The translations under genes and the position numbers were made by a program. A stretch of 64,000 nucleotides of DNA from an uncultured Ruminiclostridium sp. (GTDB lineage Bacteria > Bacillota > Clostridia > Oscillospirales > Ruminococcaceae). Positions 25,900 to 36,073 of the stretch are shown piece by piece (the stretch's first letter is position 1; each line of letters starts with the position of its first letter). The stretch is taken from positions 186,001-250,000 of the forward strand of contig CAKSFR010000001.1 of NCBI GenBank assembly GCA_934454635.1, read 5' to 3'. Below the pieces are notes generated by a model. The model ran no database searches. It saw only the letters and a program-made list of their open reading frames with translations, and was not told where the DNA came from.

Positions 25900-27873
25900 A
25901 TGAAGAATTATTTCCGCGACGCAGGGCTTGTTTTCTCCGTTGCTGCGCTTGCCGTCGCTTCGGCGGCAATGCTTATCTTCACATATTCCGCTTCTCTGAA
26001 AGCGTTTTGTATATTTGCGCCTATTGTGTTTCTCACGGCGGGCTTTACCACCGCTAAGCTTATAACCGTAACGCGAAAGAACTTCCAGTATTTCGCGCAT
26101 ATCGATGAAGAAATCGAACAGCTTGAACGCGTTTCCCTAAACGATCTGCCGCTGAGCGTTGTTATCGTTGACGACAAGAACAAAATAGTCTGGTTTAATA
26201 ATGAGTTTTCAAAAAGCTTTGAAGAAGAGGCGGTCTACGGCAGTTCTATCGACGTTATAACCAAGCTCAGCTTCGAGAAGCTGCTTACAGCCGACGGCTA
26301 TGAAATAAAGTACAAAAACTGCTATTATAAGGTATATGCAACCGTGCCGAAAGAGGAAGACGCGAAAGAAATTTACATTATTTACTTCCGCAATATCACC
26401 CAGCTTCGCACACTTGAGATCGAAAAGCGTATGTCGCAGCCCGTTGTAATGGTGTTCATCATAGACAGCTATGACGAGCTTTTCAGCGGAAGTGCAGAAA
26501 GCGAAACGGCGAATATAACCGTCCATATCGACAAGCTTCTTGAAGATTTTATAAGCGGAACATCGGGAATACTGCGAAAATACAGCAAAGAGCGCTTCTG
26601 GGCAGTTGTGGAGGAGCGCCATGTAAAGACAATGATCGAGGAGAAAATGAAAATTCTCGATCAGGTTCGCGAAATTCAGGTAAACGACCGCATGAACGTA
26701 ACACTTTCGATAGGTATCGGCAGAACGGGAAAAACGCTTATCGAAAGCGAAGAATTCGCCCGTCAGGCGCTCGATATGGCGCTCGGACGCGGCGGAGATC
26801 AGGCGGCTATAAAAACCGAAAACGGTTTTGAATTTTACGGCGGCGTTTCAAAGGGTATTGAACGTCATACAAAGGTAAAAACGCGTATTATCGCTAACTC
26901 GCTTATTGAAGCAATCGAAGCCTCCGACGACGTATACATAATGGGACACCGCAACAGCGACCTCGACAGCGTTGGCTCGTCCGTCGGACTGGCGAGTGCA
27001 ATACGCAGACTCGGCAAAACGGCTTTTGCCGTAATCGACAAGAATACTACTCTTTCCCTAAAGCTCTATGAAAGAGTGAACGAAAAGGAAAAATCGGGGC
27101 TTTTTATCAGCCCGGCACAGGCAAAGGAACAGTTCGGCGAAAATTCGCTGCTTATCGTGGTTGATACGCATAACCCGAAAATTGTTGACGAACCCGCTCT
27201 GCTTGAAGCGGCGAAAAAAATCGTGGTTATCGACCACCACAGAAAAATGGTCAACTTTATCGACAATGCCACGATTTTCCACCACGAACCGTATGCGTCA
27301 AGCGCTTCCGAAATGGTAACGGAGCTGCTTCAATATTTCGGCGACGCGGGAAAAATACCGTCGGTTCATGCCGAAGCACTTCTCGCAGGCATAACCCTGG
27401 ACACGAAGAATTTCACGCTACGCACGGGTGTTCGCACATTCGAGGCAGCCGCTTTCCTACGTAAGCTCGGTGCGGACACAGTCAACGTAAAGAGTCTTTT
27501 CACAAATTCGATACAGTGTTATAAGCAGAAAACCGAACTCGTTTCTTCGGCGAGCATCTATAAAAACTGCGCTATTGCATCTGCCGAGAAAATTCTCGAC
27601 GATATGCGAATTGTTGCGCCGCAGGCTGCCGACGAACTGCTCGGAGTATCCGGAGTTGACGCGTCGTTTGTGCTTTTCCGCATAGGAAACGATGAAATCT
27701 CAGTAAGCTGCCGCTCTCTCGGCGCGATAAACGTTCAGCTTATCGCCGAGGAACTCGGAGGCGGCGGACACCAGACTATGGCGGGCGCGCAATTTACGGG
27801 CATCGGTATGGACGAAGCTCTCGAACGGCTGAAAAAAGCCATTGACCAATATTACAAAAATTTAAACAATTAA
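25900..27873 (+). CDS. gdpP: Cyclic-di-AMP phosphodiesterase GdpP (YybT)
   Basis: A 657-residue membrane enzyme; the ATG at 25900 follows GGGGTGG (the GTG at 25888 is less well placed). Two N-terminal membrane helices (about 10-55) are followed by a degenerate PAS domain (about 65-160), a degenerate GGDEF domain (about 170-300), and the DHH/DHHA1 phosphodiesterase, with GHRNSDLDSVGS, VVDTHNP, IDHHRK and GGGGHQTMAG. It degrades c-di-AMP to pApA and so affects potassium/osmotic balance and cell-wall stress. It lies 31 bp after rnj and 12 bp before rplI, the normal order in Firmicutes. Confidence 0.93.
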   Translation: MKNYFRDAGLVFSVAALAVASAAMLIFTYSASLKAFCIFAPIVFLTAGFTTAKLITVTRKNFQYFAHIDEEIEQLERVSLNDLPLSVVIVDDKNKIVWFNNEFSKSFEEEAVYGSSIDVITKLSFEKLLTADGYEIKYKNCYYKVYATVPKEEDAKEIYIIYFRNITQLRTLEIEKRMSQPVVMVFIIDSYDELFSGSAESETANITVHIDKLLEDFISGTSGILRKYSKERFWAVVEERHVKTMIEEKMKILDQVREIQVNDRMNVTLSIGIGRTGKTLIESEEFARQALDMALGRGGDQAAIKTENGFEFYGGVSKGIERHTKVKTRIIANSLIEAIEASDDVYIMGHRNSDLDSVGSSVGLASAIRRLGKTAFAVIDKNTTLSLKLYERVNEKEKSGLFISPAQAKEQFGENSLLIVVDTHNPKIVDEPALLEAAKKIVVIDHHRKMVNFIDNATIFHHEPYASSASEMVTELLQYFGDAGKIPSVHAEALLAGITLDTKNFTLRTGVRTFEAAAFLRKLGADTVNVKSLFTNSIQCYKQKTELVSSASIYKNCAIASAEKILDDMRIVAPQAADELLGVSGVDASFVLFRIGNDEISVSCRSLGAINVQLIAEELGGGGHQTMAGAQFTGIGMDEALERLKKAIDQYYKNLNN

Positions 27874-27885
27874 GGAGGAACTGAC

Positions 27886-28332
27886 ATGAAAGTAATTTTA
27901 CTTCAGGACGTTGCGGGAACAGGAAAAAAAGGCGAGATAAAGGAAGTCAAGGACGGATTTGCGAGAAACTGCCTTATCAAGAAGAACCTCGCCGTTGAAG
28001 CTACCAACCGGAACATGAACATTCTCGACGGACAGAAAGCGCACGCTCAGCACAAAATCGACACCGATATTGCAAACGCAAAGCATATCGTTTCTGTAAT
28101 TGAGGGAAAGGTTTTCTCAACTAAGGTAAAAGCCGGCGCAAACGGAAAGCTTTTCGGCTCTGTTACGGCAAAAGACATTGCAAAGCTCATCAAGGACGCA
28201 CACGGACTTGATATCGAAAAGAAAAAAATCGTTTGTCCCGATATTAAGTCGTTCGGTATGTTTGAAGCGGAGGCTAAGCTCTACAACGGCGTTTCCGCAA
28301 AGTTCAAGGTTCAGGTCACCGAGCTTGAATAA
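27886..28332 (+). CDS. rplI: Large ribosomal subunit protein bL9
   Basis: A 148-residue bL9. The N-terminal domain opens [16 protein letters not shown] and includes the signature region with [13 protein letters not shown] and LIKKNLA; the connecting helix and C-terminal domain follow, ending in QVTELE. It binds 23S rRNA at the L1 stalk base. A strong TAAGGAGGAAC ribosome binding site precedes the ATG. It sits between gdpP and dnaB as in many Firmicutes. Confidence 0.97.
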   Translation: MKVILLQDVAGTGKKGEIKEVKDGFARNCLIKKNLAVEATNRNMNILDGQKAHAQHKIDTDIANAKHIVSVIEGKVFSTKVKAGANGKLFGSVTAKDIAKLIKDAHGLDIEKKKIVCPDIKSFGMFEAEAKLYNGVSAKFKVQVTELE

Positions 28333-28349
28333 CGAAAGGATTGTGAAAA

Positions 28350-29693
28350 ATGGCGGAATTTGATGTTTCCGACGCAAATTTACCGTTCAATATCGACGCT
28401 GAGCAAATCGTACTCGGATCGCTTATAATCGATCCTTCTCTTATGTCGAAAGTGCCGAAGCTCAGCGCCGCGCATTTTCATATAAAAACACACAGCAAGA
28501 TATTCGACACGCTTTCCGCAATGTTTGTCGGCGGTGAGGATATAAATATAGTGAGCGTTACCGAACACTGTATGCGCATCGGCGCGTTCGATACAATGGA
28601 CGCTGCAAGAACATATCTGTTCAAGCTCACGGAATTTTCCGTCGAAAAATCAAGCATTGAAAGCTACGCCGAAATTCTCGATGAGAAGCGCCTTGTGCGC
28701 CAGCTTATTATTGCTTCAAAGGACATTTATGACCTTGCCGTTGCAAATACGGAAGAGCCGCAGGCGCTCCTCGACTTTGCCGAAAAAACAATATACGATA
28801 TACGCCGAGATGATAATATAAAGGGACTTGTTCCGATAGGTCCGGTTGTACGCGATACCCTGAGAAATCTGGCGTACTGTATGGAACACCCGGAAGCTGC
28901 CAACAAAAAAGGCATTTCATCGGGCTTTTCAACGCTTGACAATGTAATATTCGGACTTAATCCGTCAGACCTTATTCTTATTGCAGCACGCCCCGCTATG
29001 GGAAAAACGTCATTCGCAATGAATATCGCGGTAAACGCCGCACGTTTAAGCGGAAAAAAAGTCGCCGTTTTCAGCCTTGAAATGTCATGCGAACAGCTTG
29101 TTGCGCGTATGCTTTCTTCCGAGGGAAAAATCACCTCGGAGCACATGAAAAACGGTAAAATCGAGGCTTCCGAATGGAACAATCTCCGCAGCGCCGCAGA
29201 ACTGCTCACTACCAAGACCGATATTTACATTGACGATACGGCGAGCATTTCAATAGGTGAAATGAAGGCTAAGCTGCGCCGTATGGAAAACCTCGGCCTT
29301 GTCGTTATCGACTATCTTCAGCTTATGTCAACCGGTCGGCGCGACGGAAATCGTGTAAATGAGATCTCGGAAATAACGCGAAATCTGAAAATTATGGCAA
29401 AAGAACTTTACGTTCCGGTGATAACGCTGTCGCAGCTCTCTCGAGGTCCCGAAGCGAGAACCGATAAGCGACCAATGCTCTCCGATCTGCGTGACTCCGG
29501 TTCGATCGAACAGGACGCAGATATCGTACTTTTCCTTTACCGCGATGTTTACTACTCAAAAGACGAGGAAAACATGGAAACGGCGGAATGTATTGTTGCA
29601 AAAAACCGTCACGGCGAAACCCGCACAGTAAATATGCGTTTCGACGGGCAGTTTACACGTTTTACCGATCTGGAGACTCGTTATGGAGAATAA
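28350..29693 (+). CDS. dnaB: Replicative DNA helicase DnaB
   Basis: A 447-residue hexameric helicase. The N-terminal helical domain (about 10-120, PFNIDAEQIVLGSL) precedes the RecA-like core with Walker A ARPAMGKTSFA (about residue 215), H1a FSLEMS, Walker B-type VVIDYLQLM, and the arginine finger region with RDSGSIEQDADIV. No intein is present. It unwinds DNA at the replication fork. The stop overlaps the tilS start by 11 bp. Many Firmicutes call the replicative helicase dnaC. Confidence 0.96.
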   Translation: MAEFDVSDANLPFNIDAEQIVLGSLIIDPSLMSKVPKLSAAHFHIKTHSKIFDTLSAMFVGGEDINIVSVTEHCMRIGAFDTMDAARTYLFKLTEFSVEKSSIESYAEILDEKRLVRQLIIASKDIYDLAVANTEEPQALLDFAEKTIYDIRRDDNIKGLVPIGPVVRDTLRNLAYCMEHPEAANKKGISSGFSTLDNVIFGLNPSDLILIAARPAMGKTSFAMNIAVNAARLSGKKVAVFSLEMSCEQLVARMLSSEGKITSEHMKNGKIEASEWNNLRSAAELLTTKTDIYIDDTASISIGEMKAKLRRMENLGLVVIDYLQLMSTGRRDGNRVNEISEITRNLKIMAKELYVPVITLSQLSRGPEARTDKRPMLSDLRDSGSIEQDADIVLFLYRDVYYSKDEENMETAECIVAKNRHGETRTVNMRFDGQFTRFTDLETRYGE

Positions 29694-30645
29694 AATCCAC
29701 TCAGTTATCGCACGCTATGATATGCTTTCCCATGGCGACACGGTAATTGTCGGCACAAGCGGAGGAGCAGACAGCATGGCGCTGCTGCACTGGCTTTTTA
29801 GACATAGCGAAGAGCTTGGCATAGCCGTCCACGCGTGCCATATCAACCACAATTTACGCGGAGAAGAAAGCCTGCGCGACGAGCGGTTTGTACGCGGCTT
29901 CTGCGAAAAGCTGAATATTCCTCTGACTGTTTACAGTATAGAAGTCAGAACAGATAAACACGAAAGCGTCGAAGAACGCGCAAGAAAAATGCGGTATAAG
30001 TGTTTTGATGAATTATGCAGCCAATTCAATGCAAAGCTTGCCACAGCACACACCGCCTCGGACAACGCCGAAACCGTGCTTATAAATATTCTGCGCGGAA
30101 CAGGCACGAAAGGGCTTGGCGGAATCCCGCCCGTGCGCGGAAAAATAATCCGTCCCCTGCTCCGCTGCACGCGCGAGGACACCGAAAGCTACTGCTCTGT
30201 ACATGGTATCAAGTATGTCACAGACAGTACAAATCTGTCGGAGGAATATACGCGAAATAAACTGCGGCTGAAAATAATCCCGCAGCTTAAAGAGTTCAAC
30301 CCGTCGTTTATCGACGGCATTTCGCGCATGACGGAAGCGGTATGCGAAGATAACGCTTTTCTCGAGCAGCTTGCCGCACGGGCAAAATGTGACTGCTCAG
30401 ACGAAAACGGCTTTAATTGCGAAAAATTGCGTGCTCTCAGCAGGGCTGTGCTTTCACGCGTGATATCGTCTGTTCTCTCGGAAAACGGCGTTGAGCCGTC
30501 GGCGCTCCGAATAAACGAATGCAGCCGCATTATTGAAAGCGGACACGGAAAAATTAACCTGTGCCGTGATAAATTTGCTGTCGCGAAAAAAAACAGCTTC
30601 CGCATTATTACTTTATTACAGAATTATCGTAATAAATCCACATAA
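29683..30645 (+). CDS. tilS: tRNA(Ile)-lysidine synthase TilS
   Basis: A 320-residue ATP-dependent enzyme that modifies C34 of tRNA-Ile2 to lysidine, an essential step for reading AUA. The PP-loop is GTSGGADSMALL (about residues 24-35), and the motifs HINHNLRG, ATAHTASDNAET and TRNKLR match the family. The protein is short: it lacks the C-terminal domain of the 430-470-residue E. coli and B. subtilis enzymes, as in the Aquifex form. Overlaps dnaB; hpt follows with its own promoter. Confidence 0.92.
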   Translation: MENKIHSVIARYDMLSHGDTVIVGTSGGADSMALLHWLFRHSEELGIAVHACHINHNLRGEESLRDERFVRGFCEKLNIPLTVYSIEVRTDKHESVEERARKMRYKCFDELCSQFNAKLATAHTASDNAETVLINILRGTGTKGLGGIPPVRGKIIRPLLRCTREDTESYCSVHGIKYVTDSTNLSEEYTRNKLRLKIIPQLKEFNPSFIDGISRMTEAVCEDNAFLEQLAARAKCDCSDENGFNCEKLRALSRAVLSRVISSVLSENGVEPSALRINECSRIIESGHGKINLCRDKFAVAKKNSFRIITLLQNYRNKST

Positions 30646-30671
30646 TTTTCAAAAAATAAACATTAAAAAGA

Positions 30672-30700
30672 TTGATTTAGCAAAGGATTTGTGCTATAAT
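30672..30700 (+). promoter_or_regulatory. Promoter of hpt-ftsH
   Basis: TTGATT (30672-30677), 17-bp spacer, TATAAT (30695-30700), in the AT-rich gap after tilS. A short imperfect hairpin (ACAAATC around 30725) follows. Confidence 0.7.
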
Positions 30701-30755
30701 TATTCTATTACAGACGCCGCAGCACAAATCTGCGCGGAACAAGAAAGGCATAAAG

Positions 30756-31295
30756 ATGAATAAGGACGTAGAAAGAATACTTTACAGCAAGGAAGATCTT
30801 CACGCCGCAGTTGAAAAAGCCGGCAGGCAGATAACCGCAGATTACAGCGGAAAATCGCCTCTTTTAGTGGGAATACTCAAAGGCTCCGTCGTATTTATGG
30901 CGGATCTTATGCGGGAAATCGATCTGCCCTGCGATATAGACTTCATGGTCGCAAAATCTTATGGAAATGCAGCCGTTTCTTCGGGAAATGTCCGTATACT
31001 GAAAGACCTTGACACCGACATTAACGGAAGAGATATAATTCTTGTTGAGGATATTCTCGACAGCGCGCGCACACTATATTCCGTCCGCAATTACCTAATG
31101 CAGAAAAATCCCGCTTCGGTGAAAATCTGCACGCTGCTGGACAAAAAAGTCGAGCGGGCTTTCGACATAAAAGCGGATTACAAATGCTTTGATATTGAAA
31201 ATGAATTTGTTGTTGGATATGGGCTTGATTATGCGGAAATGTACCGCACTCTTCCCTATATCGGCGTTTTAAAAAGAGAAGTTTACGAAAAATAA
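30756..31295 (+). CDS. hpt: Hypoxanthine phosphoribosyltransferase
   Basis: A 179-residue purine-salvage enzyme that joins hypoxanthine or guanine to PRPP. The family motifs are [13 protein letters not shown], the flexible-loop region with KSYG and the PRPP motif [12 protein letters not shown] (about residue 100-111), in which Ser and Ala replace the more common Thr-Gly. The purine-binding region [14 protein letters not shown] and [11 protein letters not shown] near the C-terminus follow. The tilS-hpt-ftsH order is standard in Firmicutes. Confidence 0.94.
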   Translation: MNKDVERILYSKEDLHAAVEKAGRQITADYSGKSPLLVGILKGSVVFMADLMREIDLPCDIDFMVAKSYGNAAVSSGNVRILKDLDTDINGRDIILVEDILDSARTLYSVRNYLMQKNPASVKICTLLDKKVERAFDIKADYKCFDIENEFVVGYGLDYAEMYRTLPYIGVLKREVYEK

Positions 31296-31332
31296 AGTGT
31301 AGAACATAAATTACTACGGAAAGGCGGTTTCA

Positions 31333-33291
31333 ATGCAGTCAAACAAATTAAAAGGAGCGATTATCTATATTCTTCTGATAGCTCTGCTGATATTCGGACT
31401 TGTGACGGTGCTTAAATTCGTTGTTCCATATTCACAGACTTCGGACGAAATTATCATTCACCCGGAAAGCTACTCCGACGTTCTGAATGACTTCGATTCA
31501 CACAAAGTTTACGACTACTACCTTGACCTCGGTTCGGGCACACTGTACTACTATATGCTCGACAACGACGGAAATAAGATTGAAAATGAAAGACACGTTT
31601 ACAGTGTTGCAAGCGTTAGTCTTTTTGTGGGCGATATTGCGAATTACAGAGCTGCATACAATGAAAGTCACCCCGACGCACCGCTTGTTGTGAACTACAA
31701 GCCCGTTGCGGACAATACTTTTCTGTCGTTCATTCCTTATCTTATTCTTATTGCAATAATGATCGCGATGACGTTCGTGTTTATGCGCCAGACAACGGGC
31801 GGAGGAAAAATGACTCAGTTCTCCCGTGCAAATACACGAAATCAGTCGTCAAACGGCAAAAAGATAACCTTTGACGACGTTGCAGGTGCCGAAGAGGAAA
31901 AACAGGAGCTTGAAGAAATCGTTGATTTCATGAAAAATCCGAAGAAATATCAGGAGCTTGGCGCAAGAATCCCTAAGGGCGTTCTTCTCGTCGGACCTCC
32001 CGGAACAGGTAAAACACTGCTTGCAAAGGCTGTTGCGGGCGAAGCGAATGTTCCGTTTTTCTCAATAAGCGGTTCGGACTTCGTTGAAATGTTCGTCGGC
32101 GTCGGCGCTTCGCGTGTACGCGACCTGTTCGATCAGGCGAAAAAGCATACTCCGTCAGTTATCTTTATTGATGAAATCGACGCAGTAGGACGTCAGAGAG
32201 GCGCAGGTCTCGGCGGCGGTCACGATGAACGTGAACAAACGCTCAACCAGCTTCTCGTTGAAATGGACGGCTTTACCGAAAATCAGAACATTATCGTTAT
32301 GGCTGCAACAAACCGCCGTGATATTCTCGACCCTGCCCTGCTCCGTCCGGGACGTTTCGACCGTCAGATTGTCGTAAACTACCCCGATATAAAAGGACGT
32401 GAAGCGATACTTCGCGTTCATACAAGAAACAAGAAGCTGTCCCCTGATATTAATCTCGCCACTATCGCAAAAACCACTGCGGGATTTACAGGCGCAGACC
32501 TTGAAAACCTTGTGAACGAAGCTGCCCTCCTCGCAGCAAGAGAAAACCGCAAGGCTATTGTACAGAGCGACATTGAAGAGGCTTCGATAAAGGTAGTAAC
32601 GGGTCCCGAAAAGAAATCCCGTGTCGTTACCGAACAGGAACGTCGCCTTACCGCATTCCACGAAGCGGGTCATGCACTCTGCCATTTCTACTGCCCCACT
32701 CAGGATAAGGTTCATCATGTAACGATAATTCCGAGAGGCTCTGCGGGCGGATTTACAATGTCGCTCCCCGAACACGACAAGAGCTATGTAAGCAAGCGTG
32801 AAATGGGCGAAGATCTGATCGTTCTGCTCGGCGGACGCGTTGCGGAAAAAATCGTGCTTGAAGATATTTCAACAGGCGCTTCCAACGACATCGAGCGCGC
32901 CACAAAGGTCGCAAGAAATATGGTCACACGCTACGGCTTCAGCGACCGACTCGGACCGATTGTTTACGGCTCGGATAGCGACGAAGTGTTCCTCGGACGC
33001 GACTATTCGCACAGCCGCAATTACTCCGAAAATGTTGCTGCGGAGATTGACGAAGAAGTTCGCGAACTTATCGAAAACGCTTATGAAAAGGCAAAGGATA
33101 TTCTCGAATCTCACCGTGATAAGCTTGACCTCGTTGCAAATTATCTGCTCGAACACGAAAAGATAAACGGTGACGACTTTGAAAAGCTTATGACCGGAAA
33201 TATAAGCGAAATTGAGGACGAAAATCTTAAGGAAAAGGCTGAAGAGCAGCAGGCTCAGGAAGCTGAAACAGATAAGACTGATGAGAACTGA
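31333..33291 (+). CDS. ftsH: ATP-dependent zinc metalloprotease FtsH
   Basis: A 652-residue membrane-anchored AAA+ protease for membrane and short-lived regulatory proteins. It has two TM segments (about 9-28 and 131-152) around an extracytoplasmic domain of ~100 residues. The AAA module has Walker A GPPGTGKT (about 215), Walker [11 protein letters not shown] and the SRH with [20 protein letters not shown]. The peptidase has HEAGH (about 441) and the third ligand Asp in [13 protein letters not shown]. The C-terminus is a low-complexity Glu/Gln/Asp tail. GGAAAGGCGG ribosome binding site. Confidence 0.97.
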   Translation: MQSNKLKGAIIYILLIALLIFGLVTVLKFVVPYSQTSDEIIIHPESYSDVLNDFDSHKVYDYYLDLGSGTLYYYMLDNDGNKIENERHVYSVASVSLFVGDIANYRAAYNESHPDAPLVVNYKPVADNTFLSFIPYLILIAIMIAMTFVFMRQTTGGGKMTQFSRANTRNQSSNGKKITFDDVAGAEEEKQELEEIVDFMKNPKKYQELGARIPKGVLLVGPPGTGKTLLAKAVAGEANVPFFSISGSDFVEMFVGVGASRVRDLFDQAKKHTPSVIFIDEIDAVGRQRGAGLGGGHDEREQTLNQLLVEMDGFTENQNIIVMAATNRRDILDPALLRPGRFDRQIVVNYPDIKGREAILRVHTRNKKLSPDINLATIAKTTAGFTGADLENLVNEAALLAARENRKAIVQSDIEEASIKVVTGPEKKSRVVTEQERRLTAFHEAGHALCHFYCPTQDKVHHVTIIPRGSAGGFTMSLPEHDKSYVSKREMGEDLIVLLGGRVAEKIVLEDISTGASNDIERATKVARNMVTRYGFSDRLGPIVYGSDSDEVFLGRDYSHSRNYSENVAAEIDEEVRELIENAYEKAKDILESHRDKLDLVANYLLEHEKINGDDFEKLMTGNISEIEDENLKEKAEEQQAQEAETDKTDEN

Positions 33292-33305
33292 TACGGTCAT
33301 ATATT

Positions 33306-33337
33306 AAAATAGCCCCGCTTTTATGCGGGGTTATTTC
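33306..33337. terminator. Bidirectional terminator between ftsH and the esterase
   Basis: CCCCGC / GCGGGG with extended A/T pairs on both sides (AAATAG..., ...TTATTT) between two convergent genes. Confidence 0.8.
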
Positions 33338-33342
33338 TTTTA

Positions 33343-34377
33343 TCAGAGAATATTTTCTCGTATAAATTTTTCAAGCTCAAGCGCCATTTCATTCTGTTCG
33401 GTAACACGAGGATGACCGGGCGTAGCCGCGCCGTTGCGCTTGAACAGATAGTGATAAACGTCGGGACTGTCCAACTCGGCGCATATTTCCTCGATTCGCT
33501 CGTCCCAGATTTTTTCATGCTGAAGAACGGTCGTTATCAGAATAAATTTCGGGGAATTGTAGAGCTCTTTTAGCTCCAGCAGTATTTCCTTGTACTTTTT
33601 TTTCCACTTTTTTGCATATTCCTCATCATAAATCGCTTTCGGATTTGGATTGGCGTCATTCTGTCCTATTGCGAAAATGACGATATCAGGCGTGTATCGG
33701 CTGAAATCCCAGTCGGTAAGCCCAAACGGAGAATAAGGAACATAGCTCAGCTTATTATATGTTGTTTCAAGGCCGGTTAGATTATCAGGTCCGTAAAAAT
33801 AACCTGTTTTATCAAAAAGTGCAAGCCCGCCCTGCGAATTATTGTAAAACTCCGCGCCAAGCTTGCGTGCAAGAAACCATGTATAGCTGAAATAGCTGTT
33901 ATCATAAACGCTGCCGTGGTTTTCGGGATCCTGATGTCCTTCGTAATAGATTGCTTCGGTAACCTCGCCTGCTGAAACGCTGTCGCCGTAATACTCCAGC
34001 TTCAGGTTATACTTTTCATCGCTTGGAAGAAGTTCGCCATCGGTTTCAAGCGAAATAAAACGGAAATAGTGCGCCGCACCCTGCCGTTTAAAAATTGTGA
34101 GGCTGTGAATCTTATCTTCAAGTTTTTCTGCGACGATATAATCTGCCGCTCCGTTTTCATTTTTCATTTCAACACGATACTGAACCCCGTCAATAACCGC
34201 GCCAAATGAAGAAAATTTATCCATAGGAATATTATCAAGAGTTAATTTAAGAAAAGTTCCCTTAAATCTGCACTTAATATTGCTCCCCGCGTAAATTAAA
34301 ACAGGAGATTTCCGCTCTGAGAAATCAATTCGACCCATATAAGAAAATGCTTTATTATCAGCCGTATATATTGCCAT
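33343..34377 (-). CDS. SGNH-type acetyl esterase (CE2-like)
   Basis: A 344-residue cytoplasmic-looking esterase (no signal peptide). ATG 34377 is chosen because AAAGGCGGAAG precedes it; the ORF extends 17 codons further up without a site. An N-terminal beta-sandwich (about 1-115) is followed by an SGNH hydrolase with nucleophile Ser in YYGDSVSAG (about 130), block III FAIGQNDAN, and the C-terminal catalytic His in GHPRVTEQ. This two-domain plan is that of carbohydrate esterase family 2, which removes acetyl groups from xylan or glucomannan. Next to it, divergent, is a second SGNH lipoprotein. Confidence 0.85.
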   Translation of the reverse strand: MAIYTADNKAFSYMGRIDFSERKSPVLIYAGSNIKCRFKGTFLKLTLDNIPMDKFSSFGAVIDGVQYRVEMKNENGAADYIVAEKLEDKIHSLTIFKRQGAAHYFRFISLETDGELLPSDEKYNLKLEYYGDSVSAGEVTEAIYYEGHQDPENHGSVYDNSYFSYTWFLARKLGAEFYNNSQGGLALFDKTGYFYGPDNLTGLETTYNKLSYVPYSPFGLTDWDFSRYTPDIVIFAIGQNDANPNPKAIYDEEYAKKWKKKYKEILLELKELYNSPKFILITTVLQHEKIWDERIEEICAELDSPDVYHYLFKRNGAATPGHPRVTEQNEMALELEKFIRENIL

Positions 34378-34443
34378 AAATCTTCCGCCTTTCAATGTGA
34401 TACTTTTATAATACCACAACGCAAACAAATTTGCAAGAAAAAC

Positions 34444-34472
34444 ATTGACTTTTTACGCAAAAAATGTTATAT
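34444..34472 (+). promoter_or_regulatory. Promoter of the SGNH lipoprotein gene
   Basis: TTGACT (34444-34449), 17-bp spacer, TATATT (34467-34472), 44 bp before the ATG. Confidence 0.65.
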
Positions 34473-34516
34473 TATTTCTAGTAAATTAGCTTATCAGAAA
34501 GGCGAAAGGAATTTAT

Positions 34517-35863
34517 ATGAAGAAGAAGATCATCTGCGTTTTATGCGCAATCGCTCTTGTTGTAACTGCCGCAGGCTGTAGCGGAAATACAGCAGAAAGC
34601 ACAACAACTACCGTACAGAATGCTGTTTCTGAGGAAAAGGAAACCGAGCAGGGGTCGGAAACATCTGCCGAACCCGAAACGGACAGTCCCGAAACGACAG
34701 ACGCCGAAGAAACTGTTGAAATCCCAGACGACGAACCGTATGTTATTGAAAACGGCATAACTGCACGCATGAAAGCACTTTCAACATATGTCAAGGGCAA
34801 TCAGGCACGTCTTGCAAAGGTGTTTAAAAAGGCTCAGAACGGTGAAAAAATCACTGTTGCTTACCTCGGCGGTTCAATCACGCAGGGGTCGAGCGCAGGC
34901 GACGGACTTTGCTACTCCAAGCTGACTACCGACTGGCTCATGGAGAAGTTCCCGAACGCAGAAATTGAATATGTCCGTGCAGGTATCGGCGCAACAGGCT
35001 CTTATATCGGTGTTTTCCGTGCTGACCGCGACGTTATTTCAAAAAATCCCGACCTCGTATTCATCGACTTCTCGGTAAATGACACGACCGAATACACGCA
35101 GCGCAATATCAACTCTTATGATAGCCTGCTCCGCAAGCTTTGGAACAGCTCAACTTCCCCCGCTGTTGTCACTATCGCAATGACGCAGGAGGACGGAACA
35201 AGTTTCCAGCAGTATCACGCAGATATTTGCAGAGCTTATCAGATCCCGATGATTTCATATCGTGAAGCAATCCTCGACGTTATCAATAACGGTCATATCA
35301 AGTGGACTGATATTTCAGATGACAACATTCACCCGAACGTAACAGGTCATGCCGTACTCACTGAAATAATAACCTCTTATCTTCAGGACGTTATCGACAA
35401 CCTTGATAATATCGACACCGAAAAGGAAAGTGATCTCTCTACACCCTACACTGAAAATAAATATGAAAACGCAAATATGCTTGTCCCCGAAAGCTATACT
35501 CCTGTTGAATCAACAGGCTGGGAAAACAACCCTAATATTTTCGGCAACTTCGGAGGCTACTGGACGGTTCGCACGAAGGACGGAACATTTGAAGGAGTAA
35601 GCCCGCTGAAATTTGAAGTTACAAACGCAAAAACAATCGGCTTGTTATACGGAAAGCTTACCACTGCGGGCGGAACGTTTGATGTTTTGGTTGACGGAGA
35701 ACTTGCAAAAACAATCGACAGTTCCTTCCCCGACGGCTGGGGCAGCTATGTTGAAGCTGAAGAAATCATTGATTTCGATGAACCGGGCAATCATACAGTA
35801 GAAATTGTTCCCCAGACAGGCAAAAAAGCAGTAATAAATATTTCAGCAGTTACATTTGCATAA
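34517..35863 (+). CDS. SGNH/GDSL-hydrolase lipoprotein
   Basis: A 448-residue secreted lipoprotein. The lipobox AAGC (Cys about 21) is followed by a Thr/Glu/Ser-rich linker (to about 75) that probably spans the wall. The SGNH domain has block I LGGSITQG (nucleophile Ser about residue 118), block III FSVNDT and block V DDNIHPN (Asp-His of the triad) near 275. A C-terminal beta-rich domain of ~130 residues (from about 315) looks like a carbohydrate-binding or jelly-roll module. Likely deacetylates cell-surface or plant polysaccharide. It forms a pair with the CE2-like gene, which is transcribed divergently. Confidence 0.85.
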   Translation: MKKKIICVLCAIALVVTAAGCSGNTAESTTTTVQNAVSEEKETEQGSETSAEPETDSPETTDAEETVEIPDDEPYVIENGITARMKALSTYVKGNQARLAKVFKKAQNGEKITVAYLGGSITQGSSAGDGLCYSKLTTDWLMEKFPNAEIEYVRAGIGATGSYIGVFRADRDVISKNPDLVFIDFSVNDTTEYTQRNINSYDSLLRKLWNSSTSPAVVTIAMTQEDGTSFQQYHADICRAYQIPMISYREAILDVINNGHIKWTDISDDNIHPNVTGHAVLTEIITSYLQDVIDNLDNIDTEKESDLSTPYTENKYENANMLVPESYTPVESTGWENNPNIFGNFGGYWTVRTKDGTFEGVSPLKFEVTNAKTIGLLYGKLTTAGGTFDVLVDGELAKTIDSSFPDGWGSYVEAEEIIDFDEPGNHTVEIVPQTGKKAVINISAVTFA

Positions 35864-35877
35864 ACGCACACAAACGA

Positions 35878-35907
35878 ACCCCGTCAGAACTTATGGTCTG
35901 ACGGGGT
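35878..35907 (+). terminator. Terminator of the SGNH lipoprotein gene
   Basis: A perfect 11-bp stem, ACCCCGTCAGA (35878-35888) with TCTGACGGGGT (35897-35907), and a T/A-rich tail. Confidence 0.8.
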
Positions 35908-35915
35908 TATATTTG

Positions 35916-35988
35916 TTTCGGCGGCAGTATTTACGGCGCAAAGAGCTACAAATGCTGCGCGCGTGACTACGCGCGCAAGCCGCCGAAA
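35916..35988. repeat. Nested GC-rich inverted repeats
   Basis: A 10-bp outer stem TTTCGGCGGC (35916-35925) / GCCGCCGAAA (35979-35988) encloses an inner 8-bp perfect hairpin GCGCGCGT-GACT-ACGCGCGC (35957-35976). The stretch up to 36073 stays GC-rich and ends with GAAAAGC-GCA-GCTTTTC (36052-36068), next to the SOD stop codon. It is more elaborate than a terminator and has no T-run. It could be a REP-like element or a structured RNA. Confidence 0.55.
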
Positions 35989-36073
35989 GCAATATCCGCT
36001 GACTGCGGCGTTTGGCTGTGCGGGAAATATAGCAAAGATCGAGAAAGCCGCGAAAAGCGCAGCTTTTCATGCC

